The notes under the pieces: generated by a model | What the model saw: only the letters and a program-made list of their open reading frames with translations | The model's database searches: none | Told to the model about the DNA's origin: nothing | NCBI RefSeq assembly: GCF_900106955.1 | Contig: NZ_FNNI01000001.1 | Span: forward strand, 186,001-250,000 | DNA from: Aidingimonas halophila | GTDB lineage: Bacteria > Pseudomonadota > Gammaproteobacteria > Pseudomonadales > Halomonadaceae | DNA length: 64,000 nt | Direction: 5' to 3' | Shown: positions 21,222-31,017 of the stretch, in pieces | Position numbering within the stretch: the first letter of the stretch is position 1 | Layout of the letters: each line of letters starts with the position of its first letter | Position numbers and translations under genes: made by a program

Positions 21222-21509
21222 ATGGCGATTGAACACGAAGATGTCCGTCGCGCGGCACATCTTGCCCGTCTGGGGCTCGATGATGCCGACGCCGCCCATT
21301 ATGTCGACGATCTGGGACGCATTCTCGAGATGGTGGACCAACTGCAAACCGTCGATACCGATCAGGTGACGCCCATGGCTCACCCTCTGGATGCCACACA
21401 GCGGTTACGTGCCGACGAGGTGACCGAGCCCGATCAACGCGATCATTTTCAGCGTTGTGCGCCTCTGGTCGAGAATGGCCTCTACCTGGTTCCCCGTGTC
21501 GTCGAATAA
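21222..21509 (+). CDS. gatC: Asp/Glu-tRNA amidotransferase subunit C
   Basis: Small subunit that stabilises the GatA-GatB complex. The 95-residue product has the GatC pattern [33 protein letters not shown] and [18 protein letters not shown]. It ends in [14 protein letters not shown], the conserved C-terminal strand. AAGGA precedes the ATG at a slightly long distance. First gene of the gatCAB operon. Confidence 0.96.
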   Translation: MAIEHEDVRRAAHLARLGLDDADAAHYVDDLGRILEMVDQLQTVDTDQVTPMAHPLDATQRLRADEVTEPDQRDHFQRCAPLVENGLYLVPRVVE

Positions 21510-21534
21510 TCGCTTTCAGGAGTTCGTCTCTTCC

Positions 21535-23007
21535 ATGCATGACAAGACGCTCATCGAACTCTCCCGTGCACTGAACGCCGGTGAGTTTTCAAGCCGAGAA
21601 CTGATCGAAGCCTTTCTCGCCCGTATCGACCGCCTCGATGGCCGGCTCAACAGCTTCATTACTGTCACTGCCGAACAAGCACTCGCGGCCGCAGAGGTTG
21701 CCGACGCCAAGCGTGACGGGAACGAGCATCCCCTGCTGGCCGGCATCCCCATTGCACTCAAGGACATCATCTGTACGCAAGGCGTGAAGACCAGTTGCGG
21801 TTCGAAAATGCTGGACAACTTCGTGTCCCCCTACGATGCCACCATCGTGGAGAAACTGGCGGGTAGCGGCACGATAAGCCTTGGCAAGACCAATATGGAT
21901 GAATTCGCCATGGGTTCATCCAATGAAACCAGCTTTTACGGTCCGACACATAACCCGTGGGACCTCACCGCCGTCCCTGGCGGCAGTTCGGGCGGAAGCG
22001 CTGCTGCTGTCGCTGCTGGATTGGTACCGGCGGCAATAGGCACCGATACGGGAGGATCGATACGACAGCCCGCGGCGTTCTGTGGCATTACGGGCCTCAA
22101 GCCGACTTACGGACGCGTATCACGCTATGGAATCATCGCTTACGCCTCCAGCCTGGACCAGGCAGGCCCCATGGCTCGTACTGCCGAAGATTGTGCCCTG
22201 CTGCTGGAAACTATCGCCGGTCATGACCTGCGAGACTCGACCAGCGTTGCCCGTAGCGTACCGGATTACCGCGCCGAACTCGGCCAATCCCTGTCCGGCC
22301 TGAAAATCGGCCTACCCCGCGAATACTTCGGCGAGGGGCTCGACCCCGCTGTCGACGCGGCGGTCCGCGACGCCGTCAAAACCTACGAATCGCTCGGTGC
22401 TACGGTTCGCGAGATCAGCTTGCCCCATACGCACCTTGCCATCCCTGCCTACTACGTCATCGCACCGGCAGAGGCATCCTCCAACCTGTCGCGCTATGAC
22501 GGTGTACGTTTCGGTCATCGCTGTGACAATCCCAGCAACCTGATCGACCTGTACAAACGCTCACGTGCTGAAGGGTTCGGAGAAGAGGTGAAACGTCGAA
22601 TACTGATCGGAACACACACACTGTCCGAAGGCTTTTTTGATGCCTACTACAAGAAGGCACAACAAGTTCGTCGCCTGATCCGCCAGGATTTCGTCGATGC
22701 CTTCGAAGAAGTCGATGTATTGATGGGCCCCACAACGCCCACGCCCGCATTCGATCTCAACGCCAAGAAAGACCCTGTATCGATGTATCTGCAGGACATC
22801 TACACCATTGCCATCAACCTTGCCGGCATTCCCGGTATCACAGTTCCAGCTGGCTTTGCAGAAGGCACCGAAGGTGAGCGCCCCATAGGACTGCAGATTC
22901 TGGGTCCGCATTTTGCGGAATCACAATTGCTTAACGTTGCTCATCAGTTTCAGCAAAACACCGACTGGCACCTTCGCCGTCCGGCTATCGCCGAGGAGAC
23001 CGCCTGA
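21535..23007 (+). CDS. gatA: Asp/Glu-tRNA amidotransferase subunit A
   Basis: Glutaminase subunit that releases ammonia for transamidation of Glu-tRNA(Gln) and/or Asp-tRNA(Asn). It belongs to the amidase-signature family, with a Ser-Ser-Lys triad: Lys76 in [12 protein letters not shown], and the serines in [14 protein letters not shown] and [10 protein letters not shown]. The length is 490 residues. The frame is open back to 21457 inside gatC, but the ATG at 21535 ([13 protein letters not shown]) has AGGAG upstream and fits family starts. The gatB start overlaps its stop. Confidence 0.96.
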   Translation: MHDKTLIELSRALNAGEFSSRELIEAFLARIDRLDGRLNSFITVTAEQALAAAEVADAKRDGNEHPLLAGIPIALKDIICTQGVKTSCGSKMLDNFVSPYDATIVEKLAGSGTISLGKTNMDEFAMGSSNETSFYGPTHNPWDLTAVPGGSSGGSAAAVAAGLVPAAIGTDTGGSIRQPAAFCGITGLKPTYGRVSRYGIIAYASSLDQAGPMARTAEDCALLLETIAGHDLRDSTSVARSVPDYRAELGQSLSGLKIGLPREYFGEGLDPAVDAAVRDAVKTYESLGATVREISLPHTHLAIPAYYVIAPAEASSNLSRYDGVRFGHRCDNPSNLIDLYKRSRAEGFGEEVKRRILIGTHTLSEGFFDAYYKKAQQVRRLIRQDFVDAFEEVDVLMGPTTPTPAFDLNAKKDPVSMYLQDIYTIAINLAGIPGITVPAGFAEGTEGERPIGLQILGPHFAESQLLNVAHQFQQNTDWHLRRPAIAEETA

Positions 23008-24458
23008 TGCAATGGGAAACCGTGATCGGCCTGGAAGTCCACGTCCAGCTCGCGACTCGTTCAAAGATATTTTCCGGCGCTTCCACTGCCTTCGGAGCCG
23101 AACCCAACTCCCAAGCCTGTGCCGTGGATCTTGGCCTGCCCGGCGTGCTACCGGTACTCAACGAAGCCGCGGTCGCCATGGCCGTGAAGTTCGGGCTGGC
23201 AATCAATGCCGAAATCCCGGAAATCTCGGTATTCGATCGCAAGAACTATTTTTATCCGGATCTTCCCAAGGGATATCAGACCAGCCAGATGTATTCCCCC
23301 ATCGTCGGACCCGGCGAGGTGGAGATTACGCTCGATGATGGTGCGACCAAGCAAATCGGGGTCCATCATGCCCATCTGGAGGAAGATGCCGGCAAGTCGC
23401 TGCATGAGGATTTCCACGGCATGACCGGCATCGACCTCAACCGTGCCGGTACCCCCCTGATGGAAATCGTTTCCCAGCCAGACATGCGGTCGGCCAAGGA
23501 AGCTGCCGCCTATCTCAAGGCCATCCATGCCATCGTCACTTATCTCGGCATATCCGATGGCAACATGGCCGAAGGGTCCATGCGTTGCGACGTCAACGTC
23601 TCGGTGCGTCCCGAAGGGCAGGAGCGCTTCGGCACCCGTGCGGAAATCAAGAACGTCAACTCCTTCCGATTCGTCGAACGGGCCATCAACTTTGAAAAGG
23701 AACGGCAGATAGAATTGCTGGAGGACGGGGGCGTAGTTGAACAGGAAACCCGCCTGTTTGACCCTGAACTCGATGAAACTCGCAGCATGCGCACCAAAGA
23801 GGAAGCCAACGACTATCGTTACTTTCCCTGTCCCGACCTGCTTCCCGTGGTGCTCGATCAGGCCTACATCGACCATCAGCGGCGATCGCTTCCCGAGCTA
23901 CCGGCCGAGAAACGCGCCCGCTTCCAGGATGAACTCGGCTTGTCCGCCTACGATGCCGGTATCCTGTCATCGAGTCGCGCCATGGCAGACTACTTCGAGG
24001 TGGTCAAGGACGTCTGCGGCGATGCCAAGCAAGCTGCCAATTGGGTTCAAGGCGAGCTTTCCGGTGCACTTAACCGCGAGAACCTGAGCATCGAACAAAG
24101 CCCAGTGGCGGCCCGGCAACTCGGCGGGCTCGTGTCCCGTGTGGTGGATGACACGATCAACGGCAAGGCGGCCAAGGAAGTCTTCCAGGCCCTGTGGAAT
24201 GGGGAAGGCGATAGCGCCGATGACATCATCGACGCCAAGGGCCTTGAGCAGGTGACGGATACCGGCGCCATCGAAGCCATGATTGATCAAGTGATCGCCG
24301 ATAACCCGGCACAGGTCACTCAGTATCAAGAAGCCGATGACGCCAAGCGCGGCAAGATGATCGGTTACTTCGTCGGCCAGGTAATGAAGGCCTCACGCGG
24401 CACGGCGAATCCACAGCAGGTCAATGCGCTGCTGAAAGAGAAACTAGACCAGGCTTGA
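23007..24458 (+). CDS. gatB: Asp/Glu-tRNA amidotransferase subunit B
   Basis: Kinase/transamidase subunit that activates the misacylated tRNA and amidates it with ammonia from GatA. The 483-residue protein begins [21 protein letters not shown]. It contains [12 protein letters not shown], the metal-binding HLEEDAGK and [13 protein letters not shown], and ends in the YqeY-like tRNA-binding tail ([23 protein letters not shown]). The start overlaps the gatA stop by one base (TGATG type). This is the last gene before the accessory polyamine region. Confidence 0.96.
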   Translation: MQWETVIGLEVHVQLATRSKIFSGASTAFGAEPNSQACAVDLGLPGVLPVLNEAAVAMAVKFGLAINAEIPEISVFDRKNYFYPDLPKGYQTSQMYSPIVGPGEVEITLDDGATKQIGVHHAHLEEDAGKSLHEDFHGMTGIDLNRAGTPLMEIVSQPDMRSAKEAAAYLKAIHAIVTYLGISDGNMAEGSMRCDVNVSVRPEGQERFGTRAEIKNVNSFRFVERAINFEKERQIELLEDGGVVEQETRLFDPELDETRSMRTKEEANDYRYFPCPDLLPVVLDQAYIDHQRRSLPELPAEKRARFQDELGLSAYDAGILSSSRAMADYFEVVKDVCGDAKQAANWVQGELSGALNRENLSIEQSPVAARQLGGLVSRVVDDTINGKAAKEVFQALWNGEGDSADDIIDAKGLEQVTDTGAIEAMIDQVIADNPAQVTQYQEADDAKRGKMIGYFVGQVMKASRGTANPQQVNALLKEKLDQA

Positions 24459-24469
24459 AGGAGACAGGG

Positions 24470-25021
24470 ATGTCCGATGACGTCGGCGGGCGGCTACGCG
24501 CTCTGCGAACGATGCGAGGCATATCACAACGAGAGCTGGCCAAGCGCTGCGGAGTAACCCACTCGAGCCTGTCACTGATCGAACAGGGCAAGGTCAGCCC
24601 CTCGGTGAGTTCCCTGAAGAAAATCCTCGATGCGATTCCCATCAGTGTCGGTGATTTCTTCACCATGGATATGGAAAGCCGTGACCAGGTCTTTTATTCC
24701 GCCGACGATCTCGCCGACATGGGAAGTGGTGATGTCATCTACAAGCTGGTCGGTGCCAATCGCGAGTCACGGGCACTCTCATTCATGATCGAGACCTATC
24801 CGGCCGGTACCGACACCGGCCGCGAAATGATCGCCCACCAGGGTGAGGAAGCCGGTGTCATCCTGGAAGGCGAGATCGAGATCACCGTAGGGGCCGACAC
24901 GCGCATCCTTGGTCCCGGTGAAGCCTATTACTTTGACACCAATGTACCGCACCGCTTTCGCAACCCGGGCAAGACCGCCTGCCGACTGGTCAGTTGCTGC
25001 ACGCCGGCCAAGACGTTCTGA
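24470..25021 (+). CDS. puuR: PuuR-type HTH-cupin regulator of putrescine catabolism
   Basis: Probable repressor of the puu genes that is released by putrescine, as known for E. coli PuuR. The 183-residue protein has an N-terminal XRE helix-turn-helix (about residues 8-62: LRTMRGISQRELAKRCGVTH, SLIEQGKVSPSVSSLKKIL). A C-terminal cupin domain contains HQGEEAGVILEGEIEITVG and GEAYYFDTNVPHRFRNPG. The layout and many residues parallel E. coli PuuR. The ATG at 24470 has GAAGGAGA upstream; an in-frame ATG at 24455 lies inside the gatB tail. It is 11 bases after gatB and may be partly co-transcribed with it. Confidence 0.88.
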   Translation: MSDDVGGRLRALRTMRGISQRELAKRCGVTHSSLSLIEQGKVSPSVSSLKKILDAIPISVGDFFTMDMESRDQVFYSADDLADMGSGDVIYKLVGANRESRALSFMIETYPAGTDTGREMIAHQGEEAGVILEGEIEITVGADTRILGPGEAYYFDTNVPHRFRNPGKTACRLVSCCTPAKTF

Positions 25022-25120
25022 TCGCATCGTTTTCGGTGGCCTGAGGGTGGGTGTTACATTTAAAGGCATTGAAGTAGTGAACAGATATCATCACTCAACT
25101 CACTGAAGCGAGAATATGCC

Positions 25121-25564
25121 ATGACACCCAAGACAAGAACGCTTATTGGACTTGCACTGATTCTGGTTACATGTGTCGCCTACGCGCAATCGACCGATGA
25201 TGACAGCATCACGGCAGATGACAAGTCGACGTTACAGCAAGAGATTGATTCCGAACGCGATACCGAACAAGCGCTGAGCTCGCTGGAAAGCGCTCAGGCA
25301 GACGCCTCTGACGATGCCGACTTCGGGCTGGACACCGCACAAGACGCCGTCGAGAACGGAGGTGTCGACGGTGAAGCGATCAGCGCCGAGGCGAGTGATG
25401 GAATGAATAGCCAAGCGTCCGACAGTAACGCAGCAGCCTCTGGCCCTGGCAACGCTAGTAGCAATGCCGGTGGTGGCAGTGGTTCTGGCGGAGCCGGCGG
25501 CGGTGCTGGTGGAGCCGGCGGCGGTGCTGGTGGAGCCGGCGGAGCCGGTGGTGGCAGAAACTAG
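25121..25564 (+). CDS. Secreted Gly/Ala-rich low-complexity protein, function unknown
   Basis: No family recognised. The 147-residue product has a clear signal peptide (MTPKTRTLIGLALILVTCVAYA, then QST). An acidic middle part rich in Asp, Ser and Ala follows (about residues 24-110). The final 30-odd residues are almost only Gly and Ala (GGAGGGAGG units) ending in GGRN. The Gly tract is encoded by a 21-base tandem repeat. The mature part has little hydrophobic content and looks disordered. The ribosome site is weak. It lies between puuR and the puuC-spuC-puuD run and converges on puuC. A link to polyamines is only positional. Confidence 0.65.
   Translation: MTPKTRTLIGLALILVTCVAYAQSTDDDSITADDKSTLQQEIDSERDTEQALSSLESAQADASDDADFGLDTAQDAVENGGVDGEAISAEASDGMNSQASDSNAAASGPGNASSNAGGGSGSGGAGGGAGGAGGGAGGAGGAGGGRN
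25490..25546 (+). repeat. 21-base tandem repeat encoding GAGGGAG units
   Basis: Two exact copies of a 21-base unit (25490-25510 and 25511-25531) are followed by a partial third copy. This makes the Gly/Ala tail of the secreted protein and is a likely site of copy-number variation. Confidence 0.85.
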
Positions 25565-25571
25565 TGACACA

Positions 25572-25590
25572 GGCCGGCCTATGGCCGGCC
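25572..25590. terminator. Hairpin GGCCGGCC-TAT-GGCCGGCC between convergent genes
   Basis: Perfect eight-base stem with a three-base loop, eight bases after the Gly-rich gene and 14 bases beyond the puuC stop on the other strand. There is no T-run on either side, so it may be a bidirectional mRNA end-stabiliser rather than a classic intrinsic terminator. Confidence 0.55.
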
Positions 25591-25604
25591 AAATCAACGG
25601 ACGC

Positions 25605-27113
25605 TTATGTCAACGCCATCCACACACTCTTGAGTTCCGAATACTCCTCCAGGCTGTGGTGTGATTTGTCACGACCATTGCCGGACTGCTTGACGCCACC
25701 GAAAGGCATCGTCATATCACCACCTGCCCAGTTATTGACGTAGACTTGACCCGAGTGCAAACGGCGCGTCACGCGCATGATGCGGTCGATATCCTGACTC
25801 CAGAGCCCAGCAGCCAGGCCATACTGGCTGTCATTGGCCATGGTGATGGCTTCTTCCTCGGTATCGAAACCGAAGACCGACAGCACCGGACCGAACACTT
25901 CCTCACGCCCAATCGCCATTTGTGGCGTCACACCATCAAACACCGTTGGCGGAATGAACAGCCCCCCACTCTCTTCATTGGTGGCCTCACCCCCGACTCG
26001 CAAATGAGCCCCTTCTTCAACACCGCGCCGGATATAGTCGAGAATGCTCTGATACTGGGTCCGATCGACGATGGCTCCCATGAAGCTGGCCGGATCCAGG
26101 GGATCGCCAGGCTGCATCGTTTCAGCCGCCTCGAGAACCTTTTCAATGAAGGTTTCACGTACCGAGTTCTCGACCAGAAGACGCGAACCAGCGATACAGA
26201 CTTCGCCCTGATTATGAAAGATGGCCGCTGCCGCATTCGTTGCCACGGCATCGAGATCCTTGCAATCGGCAAACACCAGATTGGGGCTCTTGCCCCCACA
26301 CTCCAGATAGACACGTTTTAGATTGGATTGACCCGCGAACTGCATCAGCAGTTTGCCGACCTGGGTCGAACCGGTAAAGGACAAGCAATCGACGTCCATC
26401 GACAGCGCCAACGCCTGTCCAACCGTATGCCCATAGCCAGGCAGCACCTGGAAGACCCCGGTTGGCAACCCGGCTTCCAAGGCCAATTGGGCCAGCCGCA
26501 GTGCCGACAGCGGCGACTTTTCCGAGGGTTTCAGAATGACACTATTGCCCGCCGCCAGTGCCGGGCCGATTTTCCAGGCCGTCATCATCAACGGAAAGTT
26601 CCAGGGCACGATCGACGCCACCACGCCAAGCGGTTCACGCAGAATCATACCCAGGCTATCTTCACCGGTCGGCGCGACTTCACCATAGAGCTTGTCGATG
26701 GTTTCGGCGTTATACCGTATGCAACTGATAGCACCCGCCATATCGCCCATCGAGCTGGTCACCGGCTTGCCCATGTCGAGCGTGTCGAGCAATGCCAGTT
26801 CATGCTTATGGCACTCCATGAGATCGGCCAAGCGTAACAGGGCTCGTTTTCGCTCTGACGGAGCGATACGAGACCAGTTGCCGGTATTGAATGCCTGTCG
26901 AGCATGACGGATTGCCGCTTCTGCTTCGGGCGCATCACAGCTAGCAACGCGCGCCAGCACGTCTCCAGTAGCGGGATTGACTGTCTCGAACGTCACTCCA
27001 CTCGACGCATCGACGAATGCATCATTGATGAAAGCGCGCGTCTCGAATCGAAGTGCCCCGGCCATTGCTTGCCAGTCAGCATGCGACTCCGGAACCTTGT
27101 GCATTGCGCTCAT
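25605..27113 (-). CDS. puuC: Gamma-glutamyl-gamma-aminobutyraldehyde dehydrogenase
   Basis: NAD(P)-dependent aldehyde dehydrogenase oxidising gamma-Glu-aminobutyraldehyde (and probably free aminobutyraldehyde) in putrescine breakdown. The 502-residue protein matches E. coli PuuC across its length: PWNFPLMMTAWKIGPALAAGN, the catalytic Glu in LECGGKSPNLVFADC, the catalytic Cys in HNQGEVCIAGSRLL, and DMTMPFGGVKQSGNGRDKSHHSLEEYSELKSVW at the end, cited by landmarks. The start overlaps the stop of the aminotransferase gene (ATGA), so the two are coupled. This fits one enzyme serving both routes. Confidence 0.92.
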   Translation of the reverse strand: MSAMHKVPESHADWQAMAGALRFETRAFINDAFVDASSGVTFETVNPATGDVLARVASCDAPEAEAAIRHARQAFNTGNWSRIAPSERKRALLRLADLMECHKHELALLDTLDMGKPVTSSMGDMAGAISCIRYNAETIDKLYGEVAPTGEDSLGMILREPLGVVASIVPWNFPLMMTAWKIGPALAAGNSVILKPSEKSPLSALRLAQLALEAGLPTGVFQVLPGYGHTVGQALALSMDVDCLSFTGSTQVGKLLMQFAGQSNLKRVYLECGGKSPNLVFADCKDLDAVATNAAAAIFHNQGEVCIAGSRLLVENSVRETFIEKVLEAAETMQPGDPLDPASFMGAIVDRTQYQSILDYIRRGVEEGAHLRVGGEATNEESGGLFIPPTVFDGVTPQMAIGREEVFGPVLSVFGFDTEEEAITMANDSQYGLAAGLWSQDIDRIMRVTRRLHSGQVYVNNWAGGDMTMPFGGVKQSGNGRDKSHHSLEEYSELKSVWMALT

Positions 27114-28492
27114 GCCGTTTGCTCCTTATGAATGGCTACATTCAGGTGCCTGGCCGTCTCATCAAGCGCCTGACGGGCCAGGCTCACTAATTCATCGATC
27201 TGGTCACGGGTCATGGTCAAGGGCGGCGATATGATCATGCTATCGCCAACGGACCGCATGACCAGCCCATTGGCGAAACTGATATCACGACATAAATTGC
27301 CGACCCCTAATGACTTGTCGAACCGTGCACCAGTGGCCTTGTCGGCAACGAGCTCCAATGCGCCTATCAATCCCAGCGACCGAGCTTCGCCAACAAGCGG
27401 ATGATCAGCCAGCGCACTCCACCGCTGCGCAAGGTAGGGGCCCACATCGTCACGTACGCGCTGAACGACGCCTGCCGCCTGCATGATCTCAAGATTCTTG
27501 AGCGCTACGGCAGCACAGGCGGGATGACCGGAATACGTGAATCCATGGAAGAATTCGCCCCCCGTGTCGATCAGGGTGTCGGCGACCCGATCGCCGACCA
27601 TGACACCGCCGATAGGGAGATAACCGGACGACATGCCCTTGGCAATCGGCATCAGGTCAGGCTCGAGGCCATAATGTTGACTGCCAAACCATTCGCCCAG
27701 ACGGCCGAAGCCACAAATCACCTCATCAACGACCAGCAGGATGTCGTATCTGGCAAGGATCTCCTTGACCGCCGGCCAGTAACTGTCAGGGGGAATGATG
27801 GCGCCACCTGCGCCCTGCACCGGCTCGGCAATGAACGCCGCAACATTCTCCTCACCGAGCTCGAGGATCCTCTCTTCCAACGCCGCCGCACAGGCTCGAC
27901 CGAAGTCCTCCGGTGATTGATCTCGACCTTCACCGAACCAATAGGGCTGGGCGATATGCGTGATTCCCGGTACGAGCGGACCACCCTGGGCATGCATCGG
28001 TGCCATGCCGCCCAGACTCATGCCGGCAACCGTGGAACCGTGATAGGCATTTTCCCGGGCAATGATCCACTGCTTGTCGGGTTGGCCCTCCAATGCCCAA
28101 TAACGTCGAACCATTCGCAGAACGGTATCATTGGCCTCCGAGCCTGAACCGGTAAAGAACACATGATTGACCGATGCCGGCGCCAGGCGACACAGCGTAT
28201 CGGCCAACGTGACGGCCGGTACATGCGTCGTCTTGAAGAAATTATTGTAGTAAGGCAATTGCTGTAACTGCCGGGTTGCCGCGTCGACCAGTGCCTGACG
28301 GCCATATCCCAGATTGACGCACCACAACCCCGCCATGCCATCCAGAATACGATGCCCTTCACTGTCAAAGATATAGATCCCATCGGCATGCGTTACGATG
28401 CGGCTCCCCTCTTCTCCCAACGCCTTGAAATCGGTGAAAGGGTGAAGGTGATGCGCCCTGTCGAGCGCTTGCATGTCTTTCGTCCAATTCAT
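27110..28492 (-). CDS. spuC: Putrescine-type omega-aminotransferase (SpuC-like)
   Basis: PLP-dependent class-III aminotransferase. It closely resembles Pseudomonas SpuC, which transfers an amino group from putrescine to pyruvate, giving aminobutyraldehyde directly. Landmarks over 460 residues are DGMAGLWCVNLGYGR, HVFFTGSGSEANDTVLRMVR, YHGSTVAGMSLGG, IAEPVQGAGGAIIPP, the cofactor Asp in VVDEVICGFGR and the PLP lysine in LMPIAKGMSSGYLPIGG. The start at 28492 (MNWTKDMQALDRAHH) is preceded by a GGTGGGGA site; an upstream start at 28513 adds seven unlikely residues. It gives the cell a transaminase route beside the glutamylated one. Confidence 0.88.
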   Translation of the reverse strand: MNWTKDMQALDRAHHLHPFTDFKALGEEGSRIVTHADGIYIFDSEGHRILDGMAGLWCVNLGYGRQALVDAATRQLQQLPYYNNFFKTTHVPAVTLADTLCRLAPASVNHVFFTGSGSEANDTVLRMVRRYWALEGQPDKQWIIARENAYHGSTVAGMSLGGMAPMHAQGGPLVPGITHIAQPYWFGEGRDQSPEDFGRACAAALEERILELGEENVAAFIAEPVQGAGGAIIPPDSYWPAVKEILARYDILLVVDEVICGFGRLGEWFGSQHYGLEPDLMPIAKGMSSGYLPIGGVMVGDRVADTLIDTGGEFFHGFTYSGHPACAAVALKNLEIMQAAGVVQRVRDDVGPYLAQRWSALADHPLVGEARSLGLIGALELVADKATGARFDKSLGVGNLCRDISFANGLVMRSVGDSMIISPPLTMTRDQIDELVSLARQALDETARHLNVAIHKEQTA

Positions 28493-28534
28493 GATGGCGG
28501 TCCCCACCGGCAAAACAGAGAAAGTCAGGAAGGA

Positions 28535-29320
28535 TCATGCACTAACACATGCCTCGGTATCCGCCATACGTACCCGTTTGCGGTGGATACACGCCCTGGC
28601 ATACGCGGCAAACAAGGCATCATAGAGAGGATGTTCACGAGGCTGCCACTCAGGATGCCACTGGACAGCCAGCGCAAATTGCTCGGCGGCCTCGACGGAC
28701 ACGGCCTCGACCAGTCCATCAGGAGCAACCGCCTCAGCACGCAACCCGGGTGCCAGTTCGGCGACCCCCTGCTGATGAAGTGAATTGACCCGGCTATAAG
28801 GTTGGGCATGAAGCGATGCCAGAATTCCTCCCGGCAGGATCTCGAGATCATGGCTTGGCGCATAGCGAACGTCTTTAGGACCCACGGGCTCACGATGATC
28901 CATAAGGCCTTCCACACGTTCGACCGCCTGGTACAACGTCCCGCCAAATGCCACGTTGATTTCCTGAAACCCCCGACAAATACCGAACAAGGGGAGCCCC
29001 AGATCGAGTGCTGCAGGTACCCACGCCATCGCGGCAGCATCACGATCACTATCTCCCTGAGTATTTTCAGGTGCGCATGCAGCCTCATAGCGGGACGGTT
29101 CGACATTGCTGTAACTACCGGTCAGCAGCAGACCATCCAATTGTGCCAGCAAGGCTGTCTCTGAGGCGTGCGCATGTACATCATTCCACACTGGCAGTAA
29201 TACCGGCGCCATACCGTACTCACGGAGGGCCTGCAGATATTTATCCGTCACGACATGCGCAGGATGACCTTCCACCTCCCGGCGACATGCAATCACGCCA
29301 ACTACGGGTGTCGCTTGCAT
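28535..29320 (-). CDS. puuD: Gamma-glutamyl-GABA hydrolase
   Basis: Class-I glutamine-amidotransferase-fold hydrolase that splits gamma-glutamyl-GABA into glutamate and GABA, the last step of the Puu route. The 261-residue protein (E. coli 254) has the nucleophile Cys in GLPLFGICRGFQEINVAFGG and the His/Glu pair in ALAVQWHPEWQPREHP. It also shares LLTGSYSNVEPSRYE, APSHDLEI and SPDGLVEAVSVE-like stretches with PuuD. It is the first gene of the minus-strand puuD-spuC-puuC unit and is divergent from puuA. Confidence 0.92.
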   Translation of the reverse strand: MQATPVVGVIACRREVEGHPAHVVTDKYLQALREYGMAPVLLPVWNDVHAHASETALLAQLDGLLLTGSYSNVEPSRYEAACAPENTQGDSDRDAAAMAWVPAALDLGLPLFGICRGFQEINVAFGGTLYQAVERVEGLMDHREPVGPKDVRYAPSHDLEILPGGILASLHAQPYSRVNSLHQQGVAELAPGLRAEAVAPDGLVEAVSVEAAEQFALAVQWHPEWQPREHPLYDALFAAYARACIHRKRVRMADTEACVSA

Positions 29321-29579
29321 TACCTGTCCCTCACCACACTGTTATATGGACTGGATTGTTGCTCCAAACATACCAGCCGTTGATTTAAGTTTCCAACCTC
29401 ATCATAAAACAAGTCCAACAAAAACATATAAAATATTGATATATATGAAACCATTCTGAAATCAGGCGTCACCCCTCTTAGCAGGAAGCCGCTTTTTTCG
29501 TAAATAATTTGACAACAGAAAGCAGGAACGGAAAGATACCGGACAATACAAACGACGATTTAGGCAACAGGTGACCTTC
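29321..29579. promoter_or_regulatory. Divergent regulatory region puuD/puuA, AT-rich core
   Basis: 259 bases without a gene. A strongly AT-rich core at about 29405-29455 contains runs such as ACATATAAAATATTG and ATATATATG, which stands out against the GC-rich surroundings. This is a natural place for PuuR-type operators and the two divergent promoters. On the plus strand TTGACA at 29509-29514 and AAAGAT at 29532-29537, 17 bases apart, are a candidate puuA promoter. No operator was demonstrated. Confidence 0.5.
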
Positions 29580-30959
29580 ATGCCGACGACCAGATCCATT
29601 GACGAGGCCGAGGCGTTTCTCGAACGACACCCGGATATCGATAGCGTCGACCTGCTGATCAGCGACCTGAATGGCGTACCACGCGGTAAACGCATACCAC
29701 GTAACAACCTGACCAAGGCATATCGCGACGGTATCAACCTGCCTGCCTCGGTATTTGCCCTTGATATCAATGGCAATACCATCGAGGAAACCGGCCTCGG
29801 CTTGACCATTGGAGACAGTGATCGTGTGTGCCGTCCCATTGCCGGCACGCTGATGCCTACGCCATGGATCAGACGCGGCAGGCAGGCGCAATTATTGATG
29901 ACGATGGAAGAAGCGAACGGTGCGCCTTTCTTTGCCGACCCACGCTGCGTTCTCGAGGGGATCCTGGAGCGTCTGGGCGAGGCAGGCCTTACCCCTGTCG
30001 TGGCATTGGAACTGGAATTCTATCTCATAGACCGTGAGCGCGATCCGCTCGGTTCCGTTCAGCCCCCTTGTTCTCCCGCCACCGGCGAGCGTGCGACCCA
30101 AAGTCAGCTATATTCCATCGGGGAGCTCGACGAATACGCCGATTTCCTGGAAGACATCCAACAGGCCGCCCGAATTCAACAGCTTCCACTGGATACGGCC
30201 CTCAAGGAGTGCGCGCCAGGCCAGTTCGAAATCAATCTGATCCACTGTGACGATGCCTTGAAAGCCTGCGATAGCGCCATTCTCCTCAAGCGTCTGATCA
30301 AGGGTGTGGCCGTTCAGCACGGTTTCGAAGCCACTTTCATGGCCAAGCCTTATGGTCAGGAAGCGGGGAACGGGACCCATGTGCATATCAGCCTGCTGGA
30401 TGAGACAGGCCAGAATATTTTCGCCGACCCCGAGGAGAGTCCTCATGGCACGCCCGCCCTGCGCCAGGCCATCGCCGGTCTGATCGAACAGATGCCGGCT
30501 TCCATGGCCATATTCGCGCCGAATATCAACTCATTCCGTCGGTTCCAGCCGGGGCTTTATGTACCCATGACACCGACATGGGGATATGACAATCGGTCAG
30601 TGGCATTGCGGATTCCTTCAGGCCCGAATGCCGCACGGCGCATCGAACACCGCGTTGCGGGGGCCGACGTCAACCCCTATCTACTGTTGGCCACGCTCCT
30701 TGCGTCCATTGACTACGGTATGCAGCAGCAGCTGACTCCCCCGCCGGCGACAACCGGCAATGCCTATGAGCAATACGACAGCAGCCTGACCAATAGCTGG
30801 CAACAAGCGCTAGACTTACTGGAAGGCAACGAGATCCTCAACAAGGCTCTGGGCGCTGAATTCGTGAATGTCTATATTGCCAACCGACGCGCCGAGCGGG
30901 CTCAGGCGATGCAGGCCGTCAGTCAACTCGAATACGACTGGTATCTTCGCCAGGTCTGA
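29580..30959 (+). CDS. puuA: Gamma-glutamylputrescine synthetase (PuuA ortholog)
   Basis: ATP-dependent ligation of glutamate to putrescine, the first Puu step. This is a glutamine-synthetase-fold enzyme of 459 residues. It aligns well with E. coli PuuA: LISDLNGVPRGKRIP, PASVFALDINGNTIEETGLG, VVALELEFYLIDRERDP, CAPGQFEINLIHCDDAL, ATFMAKPYGQEAGNGTHVHIS and FRRFQPGLYVPM. The metal-binding Glu and His positions of the GS fold look intact. The ATG at 29580 has AGGTG nine bases upstream; a GTG at 29571 is less likely. It is transcribed alone, divergent from puuD, and converges on puuB. Confidence 0.92.
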   Translation: MPTTRSIDEAEAFLERHPDIDSVDLLISDLNGVPRGKRIPRNNLTKAYRDGINLPASVFALDINGNTIEETGLGLTIGDSDRVCRPIAGTLMPTPWIRRGRQAQLLMTMEEANGAPFFADPRCVLEGILERLGEAGLTPVVALELEFYLIDRERDPLGSVQPPCSPATGERATQSQLYSIGELDEYADFLEDIQQAARIQQLPLDTALKECAPGQFEINLIHCDDALKACDSAILLKRLIKGVAVQHGFEATFMAKPYGQEAGNGTHVHISLLDETGQNIFADPEESPHGTPALRQAIAGLIEQMPASMAIFAPNINSFRRFQPGLYVPMTPTWGYDNRSVALRIPSGPNAARRIEHRVAGADVNPYLLLATLLASIDYGMQQQLTPPPATTGNAYEQYDSSLTNSWQQALDLLEGNEILNKALGAEFVNVYIANRRAERAQAMQAVSQLEYDWYLRQV

Positions 30960-30983
30960 TACCGCACCCTGACATCACGTTTT

Positions 30984-31011
30984 ATCCCCATGCCCATAGG
31001 GACATGGGGAT
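30984..31011. terminator. Hairpin between convergent puuA and puuB
   Basis: ATCCCCATG at 30984-30992 pairs perfectly with CATGGGGAT at 31003-31011, with an inner CCC/GGG pair in the loop. It lies 24 bases after the puuA stop and six bases beyond the puuB stop on the other strand, so it probably ends both transcripts. The T-run is weak. Confidence 0.65.
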
Positions 31012-31017
31012 GGGCCA

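Noticed and set aside
23148-23876. 242-codon minus-strand open frame inside gatB
   Set aside because: Antisense shadow of a conserved gene.
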